Assembly: GCA_020632715.1 (NCBI GenBank)
Contig: JACKFA010000010.1
Span: 1 to 64,000 of the forward strand
From: Deltaproteobacteria bacterium
GTDB taxonomy: Bacteria; Myxococcota_A; UBA9042; PHBI01
Length of the DNA stretch: 64,000 nucleotides
Reading direction: 5' to 3'
How positions within the stretch are numbered: the first letter of the stretch is position 1; each line of letters opens with the position of its first letter. Below the pieces are notes generated by a model, which searched no databases, was not told the DNA's origin, and saw only the letters and a list, made by a program, of their open reading frames with translations. A program made the translations under genes and the position numbers. This document shows positions 46,489 to 54,310 of the stretch, piece after piece.

Positions 46489-47705
46489 TAGGGCTGGCTC
46501 GGCACCCCGTCGAGCGAGACCACGACGCCCTCGTCGGCGAACCCGACCACCACGTCGTCCACGCCCTCGCACGCGCGGCCGACCAGCCGCGGCTCGGGGG
46601 CCTCGCCGCGCTTGCACCCCATCTCGAACGGGAAGCGCGCCTCGCCCGCCGTGTACTGCGTCGTCACCTCGGCCGACAGGTCGAGCCCGTGCCGCCCACA
46701 CGCGAGCGAACCCTCCTCGATCACCGTCGCGCTCCAGCTCACGAACGGGTACCAGTGCTCGCTCGGCGACAACCCCTCCTCCCACGCGCCCATGCTCGCC
46801 GTCGCGCGCCCGGAGAGCGTGCAGGTGGCGCCCGCGAGCGCCGCCACGTCGAGGTCGAGCCCGACCGCGTGGTTCCAGTAGCAGACGTTGGCGTCCGTGT
46901 AGCTCTCGCGCCCCTGGTAGCTCGCGTACTCGAAGACCAGCGGCCCGCGGGCCCCCGTCTGACCCCCCGCCGCGTTGGGCGAGAGCCACACGGTCCCAGC
47001 GTCTCCGCAGTCGAGCTTCAGCGCCGACGCGTGCAGCACCGTCGGCTGCCCCGTGCCCGCCGTGCAGGCGAGCCCGATCACGATCGTCGTGTCGCGCACG
47101 CCGTCGTGGTGGAGGAGCTCGATCGGCTCGTTCCGGTCGTTCAGGCAGTCGAGCTTCGCCGAGCAGAAGATGTCCTCGAAGTTCACCGCGACGTCGAAGA
47201 AGCCCTGGTTCGCCGGCCGCGCGAGCGTGATGTCGAAGCTCACGGACGTGTCCGCGTTCGCCTTGCAGTCCGCGTCGCGCCACACCGGCGTCGGGTTCGG
47301 CAGCGAGTCGCCCGGGATCGTGACGTCGTCCTCGTCCACGAGCCAGTCGATGACCACCGTCACCCGGTTCTTCGCGAACGACGCGTCGCACGGCCCGACG
47401 TAGCTGATCGCGCCCGCGCCGTCGCCGTAGACCGACGAGGTGATCTCCTTCGTCCACACCGTCTGCGGGTCACCGCCCTCGACCCCGGGCGTCGTGACCG
47501 TCACGGTGTAGTGGACGTCCTTGATGCCGGCGAGCCGCAGCGGCGCGACACCGATGGCGATCCGCGCCCCCACGACCCCGTCGCGCGGGGCGTCGGCGCC
47601 CTCGTCGCAGCCGGGCGCGGCCGCGGCGAGCGCGAGCACGAGCAGGATGGTCCAGGAGAGCCGCGCGGAGCGCTGGGCTCTCGCGTTCGCGTTCGTCGTC
47701 GTCAT
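46419..47705 (-). CDS. Lipoprotein of unknown function
   Basis: 428 aa from ATG 47705 with ribosome site GAGGAGGG at 7 bp; the frame extends to 47798 but that region is not signal-like. Hydrophobic signal and probable lipobox APGC (Cys33). The mature part is beta-rich with about ten cysteines: RLAGIKDVHYTVTVTTPG, SYVGPCDASFAKNRVTVVID, FDITLARPANQGFFDVAVNF, EDIFCSAKLDCLNDRNEP, and a C-terminal GTCCESGGGVVE. No enzyme motif was seen. It lies 71 bp downstream of the two-domain secreted protein on the same strand, so the two are likely an operon. Confidence 0.78.
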   Translation of the reverse strand: MTTTNANARAQRSARLSWTILLVLALAAAAPGCDEGADAPRDGVVGARIAIGVAPLRLAGIKDVHYTVTVTTPGVEGGDPQTVWTKEITSSVYGDGAGAISYVGPCDASFAKNRVTVVIDWLVDEDDVTIPGDSLPNPTPVWRDADCKANADTSVSFDITLARPANQGFFDVAVNFEDIFCSAKLDCLNDRNEPIELLHHDGVRDTTIVIGLACTAGTGQPTVLHASALKLDCGDAGTVWLSPNAAGGQTGARGPLVFEYASYQGRESYTDANVCYWNHAVGLDLDVAALAGATCTLSGRATASMGAWEEGLSPSEHWYPFVSWSATVIEEGSLACGRHGLDLSAEVTTQYTAGEARFPFEMGCKRGEAPEPRLVGRACEGVDDVVVGFADEGVVVSLDGVPSQPYQLPGAVIGAPGTCCESGGGVVE

Positions 47706-47776
47706 GGCGGGACCCTCCTCGGGGCCGGCGGGCGGGTTGGTCTGGCGCTGGGAGGCGGTCGTGGCGGTGCGGCGGC

Positions 47777-49267
47777 TCATTTGTCCTCCATCGGGCACAT
47801 GAGCGGCTCGGGGACGAGCACCCCGCCCTCGTTGTTGCAGACCGTCTGCGCCGGGACCGGGTGCCAGCAGCGGATCGACATGGGCGTGGGCGAGTCCCCG
47901 CCCTGGTCGACGAGGACCGTGCCGAAGACGTAGTCCACGTCCGGATCCTCGGAGGCGAAGTCGACGCGGCCGAGGCTCCCGTCGGCGAGCCGGATCTCGA
48001 GCCCGTCGATGAGCCCGTCGAAGCCGTTCCAGCCGCTGTCCGTGTGCACGCTCAGCATCTCGACGAGCTCACTCCCGTAGCTCGCGATCGCCTCGTTGAG
48101 CGTCTGCGCCGTGCCCGAGGCCGGCTTGAACGTCATCTTCGCGGGCCCGTCGGTCCCCCAGCGATGCCACGCGCCGTCGCCCGCGCCGTGGCTCTGGTAG
48201 TCGCTCGTCACGCGCCGGTGGTACCAGCTCGCCGCGTCACCGCTCCCCGTGGGGCGCGTGTAGAGCTGGAGCCACCAGTCGCGCGTCGCCGGGATCTCCG
48301 CGGCCCGGCTCGTCCAGTAGCTGATCGCCGCGATGTCCCTCACACGAAGCGTCGCCGCCTGCGCCGGGAAGAGCGCCGAGAGGGCGTCGCCGTTCTGCAG
48401 GTAGCGCGCGTGCCAGTTGGTCTTCCCGGCGGCGGGCCCCTGCCAGGCGTCCGGCCCGAAGCCGTCCGGCGCCGCGCCCCACGCGACGCGCGGGTGGCGC
48501 TCGTCGGGCACGTCCCACGGGCTCACGAGGACGGTCCGCGTGCTGGTCGGCGCGCCGGCGAAGTCGACCCGGCCGACGCTCCCGTCCTTCAGCACGATCT
48601 CGAGGCCGTCGACGAGGCCGTCGAAGCCGTTCCAGCCGCTGTCCGTGTGGACGCTGATCATCTCGACGAGGTCGCTGCCGTCGGTCCCGGCCTGCGCGGC
48701 GAGCCCGGCGAGGTCCTTCCCGGCGAAGACCATGCCAGCGTCGGTCGAGTAGCGCACCCACTCGCCGGTGACCGTGTGGGTGCCGTAATCGCTGCGGTAG
48801 GTCTTGTGGTACCAGCTCGCGGCGTTGCCGGTCGCGACCGGCCGCGTGTAGATCTGCACCCACCAGTCGTCGCCGTCGGGCGTCCCCTCCGGGCGCATCG
48901 TCCAGTAGCCGATCGACGCGATGTCGCCGACCTTCAGCGTCGCCGCCTGCGTTGGGAACAGCACGCTCAGCCGGTCGCCGTCGCCCTTCCAGCGCGCGTG
49001 CCAGTTCGTCTTGGCCTTCCGCTCCCCCTCGGGCGCCGCCACCGGCCCCTGCCAGGAGTCGCCCCCGAAGCCGTCCGGCGCGTCCCTCACGACGCGGGGT
49101 AGGGCCTCGTCGGGCACGTCCACCGGGAGGACGACGACCGTCCGGGTCTCGGCGTGGGCCGGTGCCGGCGCGGCGGCCAGGGCGCCGACGCCGAGCGCCG
49201 CGGAGACGACGAGCCGCCGGAACCTCCCGGCGGCGTGGCGAGATGACTGAGGTGCAGCTTTCATCAT
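47777..49267 (-). CDS. Secreted protein with two tandem copies of an unknown domain
   Basis: 496 aa from ATG 49267 (GGGAG upstream). Signal peptide with a GRFRRLVV start that could be Tat-compatible, cleavage after AHA (about residue 40). Two copies of about 200 residues share LPVDVPDEALPRVV / SPWDVPDERHPRVA, APDGFG-DxWQGP, NWHAR, GDxLSxLFPxQAATLxVxDI, WWxQxYTRP, AASWYH, and SVHTDSGWNGFDGLxDGLEI with DGSxGRVDFA. The pattern of Trp/His/Asp and the D-G-L-x-D-G-L-E strand suggest a beta-sandwich, perhaps carbohydrate-binding, but I do not recognise the family. The C-terminal 60 residues have three cysteines. It heads a two-gene operon. Confidence 0.8.
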   Translation of the reverse strand: MMKAAPQSSRHAAGRFRRLVVSAALGVGALAAAPAPAHAETRTVVVLPVDVPDEALPRVVRDAPDGFGGDSWQGPVAAPEGERKAKTNWHARWKGDGDRLSVLFPTQAATLKVGDIASIGYWTMRPEGTPDGDDWWVQIYTRPVATGNAASWYHKTYRSDYGTHTVTGEWVRYSTDAGMVFAGKDLAGLAAQAGTDGSDLVEMISVHTDSGWNGFDGLVDGLEIVLKDGSVGRVDFAGAPTSTRTVLVSPWDVPDERHPRVAWGAAPDGFGPDAWQGPAAGKTNWHARYLQNGDALSALFPAQAATLRVRDIAAISYWTSRAAEIPATRDWWLQLYTRPTGSGDAASWYHRRVTSDYQSHGAGDGAWHRWGTDGPAKMTFKPASGTAQTLNEAIASYGSELVEMLSVHTDSGWNGFDGLIDGLEIRLADGSLGRVDFASEDPDVDYVFGTVLVDQGGDSPTPMSIRCWHPVPAQTVCNNEGGVLVPEPLMCPMEDK

Positions 49268-49613
49268 GATGGCTCCCGCACACACGTCGGCCCCAGGGCG
49301 CACGCCACCGCCGCGGTGAACGCGCCCGCACCTGCGCGCGCCACCGTCGAACGGCCCGTCGAGCGCCGAGCGCACCGCGGCGTCGCCACCCCGGTCGCGT
49401 GAGCAGACCAGGGCGGCGGCAGGCGGCGCGTCAGCGTCGTGCCCGTGGATTCGTCGTGTGGAGTTTGGAAATGACCCGACCCGCCCCCCGCGCGAGGCGA
49501 CGGCGAATTTCGGAGTCTGGAATATGCTGTAGGCTAGAGGGCGCTACGGTCGGTGTCAACGCCTAGTCGTAGTCGACTGCCGAATCATCGCGAGGCCGAC
49601 CGGTCCACCCGCC
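49268..49613. other. 346-bp intergenic region with promoter and direct repeats
   Basis: No gene found. It holds the leftward promoter at 49531-49559, a related pair of repeats GGAGTTTGGAAATG (49460-49473) and GGAGTCTGGAATATG (49512-49526), and a leader of roughly 257 bases before the ATG at 49267. The long leader may carry regulation, but no known riboswitch fold was recognised. Confidence 0.5.
49531..49559 (-). promoter_or_regulatory. Sigma-70 promoter for the two-domain secreted protein operon
   Basis: On the minus strand, TTGACA (49559-49554, perfect consensus) is followed after 17 bp by TAGCCT (49536-49531, three of six). The start would be near 49524, inside or next to one of the GGAGT repeats. 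Confidence 0.5.
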
Positions 49614-50696
49614 TCAGCGCACGTTCACCCGCTTCGTCCGCGCCCGGTACACCTGCGCGAGCACCTGCGCGACCTGCTGGAAGAGGCTCTGCGGGATGGC
49701 CTTCCCCACCTTGACCGTCGACCACAGCGCCCGCGCGAGCGACCGGTTCTCCATGATCGGCACCCCGGCGCGCCGCGCGATCGCGCGGATGTGCACCGCC
49801 ACCTCGTCGACCCCCTTCGCGACGACCGTCGGCGCCCGGTCCTTCCCGGGCTCGTACCGGAGCGCCACCGCGTAGTGCGTCGGGTTCGTGATGACGACCG
49901 TCGCCTTCGGCACCTCCGCCATCATCCGGTTCATCGACAGCTCGCGGTGCTTCTGCCGCCGCCGCGCCTTGATCTCCGGCCGCCCGTCCTCCTGCTCGTT
50001 CTCCTTCTTGACCTCCTCGCGCGTCATCCGCAGCTGCTCGTTCAGCTGCTTCCGCTGCCAGAGGAAGTCGAGGACCGCGAGCACGCCCAGCACCGCGAGC
50101 GTCACCACCAGGAGCTTCGAGAGCTGCGCTCCCGCCACGCTCGCCGCCCCCTCGAGCGTCCCGAGCCCGAGCGCCGAGATCTTCGGCAGCACCTCCGCGA
50201 GCACGAGCGTCACCGCGAACGCCGTGAGCCCGAGCTTCCCGAGCGCGAGCCCGACGCGCACGGCCGCCTTCGTGGGCGAGGCGATGTCCGCGAGGCGCGA
50301 CATCGGGTTCAGCCGGTTCCACTTGAACCCGATGAGCTTCGCCGAGAACATGAGCCGCGTCTGCGCGAAGTACGCGATCAGCGTCGAGACGAGCAGGATC
50401 CCCATCAGCGCGAGCGTCGGCCCCGTCAGCGTGTGCAGGTGCGCCGCCACGACGTCGCCCAGCTCGAGCCGCGCGCCGCCCCCCTCGCCGACGTGGTCGA
50501 TCGTCCACGCGAGCGCCCCCGCGAGCCCGCCGAGCAGCGCGTTCCCGGCCATCAGGAACGCGAACATCACCCCGAGCAGCTGTGCCGCGTTCGCGAGGTC
50601 CTTCGAGACCGCGACTCGCCCCTCTTCGCGAAACTCCCGCAGGCGTTTCGCGGTGGGTTCGAAAGTCCTCTCTTCTTTGGGGGTGTCGTCGGCCAT
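49614..50696 (-). CDS. flhB: Flagellar export apparatus protein FlhB
   Basis: 360 aa. N-terminal KEERTFEPTAKRLREFREEG is the usual FlhB start, followed by four membrane segments (about 40-60, 90-110, 145-170, 190-212). The cytoplasmic domain contains the autocleavage site NPTH (271-274, in VVITNPTHYAVAL), which switches export from rod/hook to filament proteins together with FliK. The gene is 6 bp after fliR and ends the fliM-fliN-fliR-flhB unit. flhA, which often follows, is not present; an unrelated secreted-protein gene comes next. Confidence 0.96.
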   Translation of the reverse strand: MADDTPKEERTFEPTAKRLREFREEGRVAVSKDLANAAQLLGVMFAFLMAGNALLGGLAGALAWTIDHVGEGGGARLELGDVVAAHLHTLTGPTLALMGILLVSTLIAYFAQTRLMFSAKLIGFKWNRLNPMSRLADIASPTKAAVRVGLALGKLGLTAFAVTLVLAEVLPKISALGLGTLEGAASVAGAQLSKLLVVTLAVLGVLAVLDFLWQRKQLNEQLRMTREEVKKENEQEDGRPEIKARRRQKHRELSMNRMMAEVPKATVVITNPTHYAVALRYEPGKDRAPTVVAKGVDEVAVHIRAIARRAGVPIMENRSLARALWSTVKVGKAIPQSLFQQVAQVLAQVYRARTKRVNVR

Positions 50697-50702
50697 CGCG
50701 CG

Positions 50703-51494
50703 CTACGGCCCCCCGCCCGAGAGCTCGAGCATGCGCTCCGGGAGCGCGCGCACCTCGTGGTCGACGAACATCATGAGCGTGTCGCCCGCGAGCCCGAGCA
50801 CCGCGAAGCCGCCCACCATCAGGATCCCGATGCCGATGCTGAAGATGTTCACCGACGGCACCACGCGCATCACGAAGCCGATCGCGACGTTCAGGAGCAG
50901 CGCCACGACCAGCACGGGCGCCGCCATCAGCACCGCCGCGTGCACGATGTGCGTGACCGCGCCGCCGAGCGCGTCGAGCGACGGCAGCGAGAGCTCGGCC
51001 ACCCCGACCGGGAAGAGCTGGAAGTGGTGGAAGAGGGTCTCGACGACGATCAGGTGCCCGCCGAACGCGAAGAACATGAGCCCGGCGATGAGCGAGAAGA
51101 GGCGCCCCGTCGCGAGCGGCGCCTCGCCGGCGGTCGTGTCGAAGAGGGTCGCGAGCGAGAGGCCCATCGAGAGGCCGACGAGGTCGCCGGCCATCTGCGC
51201 GGTGGCGGTCACCATGCGCACGGCCGTGCCGAGCGCCGCGCCGATGACGACCTCGCGCGCCGCCGCCGTGACGATCGTGAAGGGCGACGTCGGGAGCGGC
51301 ACCGTCACGAGGCCGAGGGCCGAGTCCATCGCGATCGTCAGCGCGAGCGCGAGCACGATCCGGATCCGCCCCGGCACCTGCCCGGTCCCGAAGTCGGGCA
51401 TCGTCGCGAAGCACGTCCCGAGCCTGAGCAGCATGAGGATGCCGCCGTAGACCCACGGCGCCACGAGCCCGGACCAGAGGACGAGGTCGTTCAC
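50703..51494 (-). CDS. fliR: Flagellar export gate protein FliR
   Basis: 263 aa with six predicted membrane helices. Family features: LRLGTCFATMPDFGTGQVPG near the start, MAGDLVGLSMGLSLATLFDT in the middle and PSVNIFSIGIGILMVGG near the end. Works with FliP and FliQ as the export gate. It is 4 bp after fliN and 6 bp before flhB. The genes fliO, fliP and fliQ that normally sit between fliN and fliR are missing here, so they must be elsewhere in the genome. Confidence 0.95.
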   Translation of the reverse strand: MNDLVLWSGLVAPWVYGGILMLLRLGTCFATMPDFGTGQVPGRIRIVLALALTIAMDSALGLVTVPLPTSPFTIVTAAAREVVIGAALGTAVRMVTATAQMAGDLVGLSMGLSLATLFDTTAGEAPLATGRLFSLIAGLMFFAFGGHLIVVETLFHHFQLFPVGVAELSLPSLDALGGAVTHIVHAAVLMAAPVLVVALLLNVAIGFVMRVVPSVNIFSIGIGILMVGGFAVLGLAGDTLMMFVDHEVRALPERMLELSGGGP

Positions 51495-51498
51495 GGGT

Positions 51499-51837
51499 TC
51501 AGCGGAGGCTCCGGATCCGCTCCGTCGCCGAGAGCACGTCCGAGAGGCGCACGCCGAACTTGTCGTTGACGATGACCGCCTCGCCGCGCGCGACGAGGTG
51601 GCCGTTCACGCGCACGTCGAGCGGCTCGCCGGCGATCTTGTCGAGCTCGATGACCGAGCCCTTCGCGAGGCGCAGGAGGTCGTGGATCCGCATCTTCGTG
51701 CGCCCGAGCTCGACCGTGACGCGCAGCGGCACGTCGAGCAGGAACTCGACCGAGCGCGCCGACGCCTCCTTCGGCTGCTTCGGGACGAGGTCGTCGATGA
51801 GCCCCGCGAGATCGTCGCCGCGTTCCTTGTCAGTCAT
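51499..51837 (-). CDS. fliN: Flagellar motor switch protein FliN
   Basis: 112 aa. The C-terminal SpoA domain is clear: LLDVPLRVTVELGRTKMRIH, LLRLAKGSVIELDKIAGEPL, DVRVNGHLVARGEAVIVND, FGVRLSDVL. A short acidic N-terminus precedes it. Together with FliM and FliG it forms the C-ring. The start overlaps the fliM end by 8 bp. Confidence 0.96.
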   Translation of the reverse strand: MTDKERGDDLAGLIDDLVPKQPKEASARSVEFLLDVPLRVTVELGRTKMRIHDLLRLAKGSVIELDKIAGEPLDVRVNGHLVARGEAVIVNDKFGVRLSDVLSATERIRSLR

Positions 51838-52888
51838 CTTCGGTCTCCTCGGGCTGCTCGTACTCGTCGAGCCCGATCATGGCGGTCAGGTCGATGGCCA
51901 CGTTGCCGCGCTGCACCGTCGGGAAGCCGCGCAGCTTCGGCTCGTCCTCGATGTAGATCACGACCGGCTCGCTCGGGTCGCTGTCGAGCCGCAGCACCTG
52001 CCCCACCTCGAGCCCGAGCAGCTCCGAGACCTTCATCTCGCAGGAGCCGAGCAGCGCCCGCACGTGCACGGGCACGGGGTACAGGCTCTGGCGCATGAGC
52101 TCCATCTCCTGCGTCTCGGCCTTCAGGTGGTCGGGCGTGGCCGTGCGCGAGAGCTGGTCGCCGAACTGCGAGAGGTGCGAGAGCGGGAGGATGAGGCGCA
52201 GGATCCCGGAGACGTCGTTCCACTCGCACTTCACCGAGGCGTCGACCATCGCCTCGCCGGGGGAGTAGAGCGCCGCGTGGCGCGGGTCGGTCGCGACGCG
52301 CACGACCTGCAGCGAGATCGGCGCGACGTCGCTCCAGGCGTTCGAGAGCGCGCGCGAGAAGATGGCCGTCAGGTGGTGGATGACCCCCTGCTCGGTCGGC
52401 GTGAAGCCGCGCACGGCGAGGCCGCCGCGGATGGCGACCATGCCGCCCTGGCCGCCCATCAGGAGGTCGAGGAAGTGGAGCATCAGGTGCGGCTCCATCT
52501 CCACGATGATGGAGCAGCCGACGCCCACGAGGTTCGCGATGATGAGCGCGGTCGGGACGTTCAGGTTCGCGTAGATCTCGGCGAAGCGCGTGTAGAGCAC
52601 GGGCTCGGCGGCGAAGTAGCCCTCCTGGCCGACGGCGCGCCGGAACTCGCTCACGAGGTCGTGCGCGAAGCGCTCGTGGATGAGCTGGAGGCCGGGGAGG
52701 TCGTCCGTGCGGCGGCTCGTGCCGGCGACGAGGTCGTAGCGCAGCACGATCGGATCGGCGTTCCCGCGCACCTCGGGCCCGTGGATCGACGCGCCGCGCT
52801 CGGGCACCCCCATGCGCAACATCTCCGCGATCGCCTCGGTCTCCTCGGCGGTCAAGCGGGTGTCGTAATCGGATCCGTCGCTGCTCAC
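51830..52888 (-). CDS. fliM: Flagellar motor switch protein FliM (GTG start)
   Basis: About 352 aa. The N-terminus has the CheY-binding-type motif in LTAEETEAIAEML. The middle domain includes DLPGLQLIHERFAHDL, YANLNVPTALIIANL and HLMLHFLDLLMGGQGG. The C-terminal SpoA-like domain has VHVRALLGSCEMKVSELLGL and VVIYIEDEPKLRGFPTVQRG. I start at GTG 52888, which has AGGAGG at 52904-52899 (10 bp). The longer ATG at 52927 lies inside a sigma-54 promoter, so it cannot be in that transcript. It is the first gene of the fliM-fliN-fliR-flhB unit. Confidence 0.94.
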   Translation of the reverse strand: MSSDGSDYDTRLTAEETEAIAEMLRMGVPERGASIHGPEVRGNADPIVLRYDLVAGTSRRTDDLPGLQLIHERFAHDLVSEFRRAVGQEGYFAAEPVLYTRFAEIYANLNVPTALIIANLVGVGCSIIVEMEPHLMLHFLDLLMGGQGGMVAIRGGLAVRGFTPTEQGVIHHLTAIFSRALSNAWSDVAPISLQVVRVATDPRHAALYSPGEAMVDASVKCEWNDVSGILRLILPLSHLSQFGDQLSRTATPDHLKAETQEMELMRQSLYPVPVHVRALLGSCEMKVSELLGLEVGQVLRLDSDPSEPVVIYIEDEPKLRGFPTVQRGNVAIDLTAMIGLDEYEQPEETEDD

Positions 52889-52916
52889 GTTCTCGGCGCC
52901 TCCTCGTGGCGTCCCG

Positions 52917-52931
52917 GCAACTTCCATGCCA
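52917..52931 (-). promoter_or_regulatory. Sigma-54 promoter of fliM-fliN-fliR-flhB
   Basis: Minus-strand TGGCATGGAAGTTGC fits TGGCAC-N5-TTGC with the invariant GG (-24) and GC (-12) exactly 10 bp apart and only one mismatch in the -24 block. The start would be near 52905, 17 bases before GTG 52888, with AGGAGG in between. Two sigma-54 activator genes are next to it. Confidence 0.75.
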
Positions 52932-52994
52932 GCGCGGCTCGGGCCGCCCGGTCAAGATCGCGGCCCGCCCGGCCTCCGGCGCGTCGGGTCGGGA

Positions 52995-54050
52995 TCAGGC
53001 GTCGCCGCCGAGCGACGCCGCCTCGTAGGCCTCCTCCGTGAAGTCGCCGGTGATCGGCCGCCGCCGCAGCTTCTCGACGAGGGTCGTGCGGTTCAGGCCG
53101 AGGAGGTTCGCGGCGCGCGAGCGGTTGCCGTTCGCGCGGCACAGGGCCTCGCGGATGAGGTCGCGCTCGAGGCGATCGAGGGTGTCCTTCAGGACGAGGC
53201 CGCTCTCGGGCAGCTCGATGACGGGCGGGCCGCTCGCGGCGCCGGCGCGCGCGGGCGGGACGGCGCCGCGCTGCGAGAGCTTCCAGCGCACGTCGTCGCG
53301 GTCGATGAAGCCCTCCTCGCGGAGGACGAGCACGCTCTGCACGACGTTCTCGAGCTCGCGGACGTTGCCGGGCCAGGTGTAGCGCTCGAGCTCGGCCATC
53401 GCCTCGTCGGTGAAGCCGTCGGCGTCGGAGTGGTTGGGGCCCGCGTGGAGCGCGAGGAAGTGGCGTGCGAGGGGCGCGATGTCCATCGGGCGGTCGCGCA
53501 GCGCCGGGAGCTCGATGCGGATGACGTCGAGGCGGAAGAAGAGGTCCTCGCGGAAGCGGCCGGCCTCGACGGCGGCGGGGAGATCGACGTTCGTCGCGGC
53601 GATGACGCGGAAGTTGGCGCGCTTCGGCTGCGAGCCGCCGAGCGGGGTGAAGGTCTTCTCCTGGAGGACGCGCAGGAGCTTCGGCTGGAGCTCGATCGGG
53701 AGCTCGCCGATCTCGTCGAGGAAGAGGGTGCCGCCGTCGGCGGCCTCGAGGCGGCCGACGCGGGTGCGGTCGGCGCCGGTGAAGGCGCCGCGGACGTGGC
53801 CGAAGAGCTCGCTCTCGAGGAGGTTCGCGGGGATGGCGCCGCAGTTGATGGCGACGAGGGGCCCGTCCGACCAGGGGCCGAGCGCGTGGATCCGGTGGAC
53901 CACGTTCTCCTTGCCGGTGCCGCTCTCGCCGACGATGAGCGCCGGGACCGGGCTCCGGGCGACGCGCTCGAGGGAGCGCAGCACGGCCTGGAGCGGCGAG
54001 TCGGGGGCGCACACGATGTCGCGCAGCGGCGCGTCGAGTGGATGCGTCAT
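52995..54050 (-). CDS. Sigma-54-dependent activator without receiver domain (flagellar, FleQ/FlrA-like position)
   Basis: 351 aa. AAA+ domain begins after only about 25 residues: Walker A GESGTGKE, sigma-54 contact loop GAFTGA, Walker B TLFLDEIGEL, and R-finger region FREDLFFRLDVIRIELPALR. A Pro/Ala linker leads to a Fis-type helix-turn-helix (REALCRANGNRSRAANLLGL, NRTTLVEKLRR). No receiver, PAS or GAF domain, so activity is not set by direct phosphorylation. It is followed by the sigma-54 promoter of fliM on the same strand, making it the likely activator of that unit. Confidence 0.92.
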   Translation of the reverse strand: MTHPLDAPLRDIVCAPDSPLQAVLRSLERVARSPVPALIVGESGTGKENVVHRIHALGPWSDGPLVAINCGAIPANLLESELFGHVRGAFTGADRTRVGRLEAADGGTLFLDEIGELPIELQPKLLRVLQEKTFTPLGGSQPKRANFRVIAATNVDLPAAVEAGRFREDLFFRLDVIRIELPALRDRPMDIAPLARHFLALHAGPNHSDADGFTDEAMAELERYTWPGNVRELENVVQSVLVLREEGFIDRDDVRWKLSQRGAVPPARAGAASGPPVIELPESGLVLKDTLDRLERDLIREALCRANGNRSRAANLLGLNRTTLVEKLRRRPITGDFTEEAYEAASLGGDA

Positions 54051-54116
54051 GGGGCGTCCGTCACGGGGGTCGAAGGGCCGCCGATCCGCATGGGCGGGGC
54101 GACAGCGATCGCTCGC

Positions 54117-54145
54117 ATCGTTTCCGCGATCAGCCGCACCGTCAA
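54117..54145 (-). promoter_or_regulatory. Sigma-70-like promoter of the minus-strand sigma-54 activator
   Basis: Minus-strand TTGACG (54145-54140), 17-bp spacer, AACGAT (54122-54117). Start would be near 54110, about 60 bases before ATG 54050. The paired GTCA-N6-TGAC boxes lie roughly 90-130 bp upstream of it. Confidence 0.4.
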
Positions 54146-54192
54146 AAATCGAGATCGGGTGTCAGGAAACCGGCACCCCGGGGCCGACTCGC

Positions 54193-54245
54193 GATCGTCA
54201 ACGCGCTGACGCCGGCTTCCCAGGCTCGTCAGCGCGTTGACGATC
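54193..54245. promoter_or_regulatory. 19-bp perfect inverted repeat with two GTCA-N6-TGAC boxes
   Basis: GATCGTCAACGCGCTGACG (54193-54211) and its exact complement (54227-54245) flank 15 bp. Each arm contains a 14-bp near-palindrome, GTCA-ACGCGC-TGAC (54197-54210) and GTCA-GCGCGT-TGAC (54228-54241), 31 bp apart or about three helical turns. The outer bases equal those of the FleQ box (GTCA-N6-TGAC) known from Pseudomonas. It sits between the two divergent sigma-54 activator genes. It is likely an operator for one of them; as RNA it would also be a very stable hairpin. Confidence 0.7.
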
Positions 54246-54310
54246 CGCGGGATACAAAAAGGCGATTACAGAACTTAACAAACCCTCAAGCCCTCACGTC
54301 GGCGCGCCGA

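Noticed and set aside
52889..52927. ATG 52927 as the fliM start
   Set aside because: It lies inside the -24 region of a near-consensus sigma-54 promoter; GTG 52888 has a ribosome site and a family-like N-terminus.
54038..54310. N-terminal extension of the plus-strand sigma-54 activator
   Set aside because: The extra codons run through the 19-bp inverted repeat and an A-rich leader, and the peptide looks non-coding.
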